Below, one piece after another: positions 63,552 through 64,000 of a stretch of DNA of 64,000 nucleotides; position 1 is the first letter of the stretch, and the number at the start of each line of letters is the position of its first letter. The notes beneath the pieces are model-generated. The model was not told the origin of the DNA and did no database searches. It saw only the letters and a list, made by a program, of their open reading frames with translations. The stretch is from Massariosphaeria phaeospora (lineage: Eukaryota > Ascomycota > Dothideomycetes > Pleosporales): positions 310,001 to 374,000 of the forward strand of contig JAADJZ010000034.1 in assembly GCA_011032825.1 (NCBI GenBank), written 5' to 3'. The position numbers and the translations under genes were made by a program.

Positions 63552-64000
63552 GTGGTTTCACGGGGTTGAGCCACACGCGTGTTCATGGCGCTGCGGCGCA
63601 CCAGTGCGTACTTTTACGTCTGGGGATGGGTTCTTTTACTGTTTGGCAAGGCTGAAGATTTGCAACAGATCATGCAGGGTGCGCCCGAAAAGTTCTTAAG
63701 ATCAGCTCCTTACCGTCGGTTAGCATTCCCTTAGGGACACTTGCCTGACTTGGGATCCCGGACAGGCTTGCCTAATGGAGTAATTATGGCATCTTCCGTG
63801 AGTGGTCGGTCTTCTGCGGCTGAAATAAAGTAGTTTTCTTTTCTGGGGCTCGTTTTTCGTGGGGTGGAGTTCCCCGATTCCCCAGGCGGATGTCGATGAA
63901 ATTAAGGCACATGTCCCAGCTTCCAAGTTTTGAGTAAGCCAAGAAGGCGGGCAAGCCTCCAGTGACATTGCCGTTGCCTGCGAACCGACGCCACTTGTAC
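63552..64000. other. Right flank of window
   Basis: About 450 bp downstream of RRP12. A minus-strand frame at 63720-63968 (MSLEACPPSWLTQNL) is short and unrecognised. No gene supported. Confidence 0.45.

Overview
The window looks like nuclear DNA of a filamentous ascomycete (Pezizomycotina; Dothideomycetes is my best guess, an inference from protein flavour and not proven). Genes are dense and lie on both strands. Introns are mostly 46-100 nt with GTRNGT donors, CTRAY-type branch sites and CAG/TAG acceptors. The protein set is typical: exocyst Sec6, Dph3, frataxin, AP-3 sigma, dynactin p150, peroxisomal ABCD transporter, TBL1/Sif2-like WD40, TMEM115-like, BRD8-like bromodomain protein and Rrp12, mixed with secreted proteins and ankyrin proteins. 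I found no rRNA, convincing tRNA, CRISPR array or intact transposon.

Layout. 0-11 kb: a GPI-anchored small secreted protein (-), SEC6 (-) divergent from DPH3 (+), frataxin (-) divergent from AP-3 sigma (+), and a secreted CE1 acetylxylan esterase (+). 11.5-15 kb: a gene graveyard. It holds scrambled, mutated pieces of the dynactin p150 gene, pieces of a DEAD-box RNA helicase whose parent is not in the window, and GAAGAATGG-type minisatellite spacers at most junctions. 16.1-19.5 kb: the intact intronless dynactin p150 gene (-). 21.5-29.1 kb: ABCD transporter, Baeyer-Villiger-type flavin monooxygenase and LisH/WD40 co-repressor subunit, all on the minus strand. 29.7-32.6 kb: TMEM115-like membrane protein and a small cysteine-containing secreted protein (+). 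32.9-37.0 kb: a 1,385-residue ankyrin protein (-). 38.7-42.8 kb: secreted DUF3455 protein (+), short-chain dehydrogenase (-), small coiled-coil protein (-). 43.9-50.8 kb: BRD8-like bromodomain protein (+), SREBP-type bHLH factor (-), calcineurin-like phosphoesterase (+). 51.2-58.6 kb: five minus-strand genes of mostly unknown role, including a STAND-type N-domain/ankyrin protein. 59.6-63.6 kb: RRP12 (+).

The genes do not form one pathway; most are housekeeping or orphan genes in the usual fungal order. The most unusual part is the 11.5-15 kb mosaic. On the minus strand it reads, in order: a copy of the dynactin start region with ATG changed to ATA, the C-terminal part of a DEAD-box helicase joined directly to the dynactin linker, a second linker copy, dynactin pieces out of order, three tandem exon-intron units with good splice signals, the helicase N-terminal part, a dynactin coiled-coil piece, the helicase SAT-motif region, and another dynactin piece. 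The intact dynactin gene next door has no introns.

Splice models below were made by eye from reading-frame continuity and splice consensus. They are not supported by transcripts.
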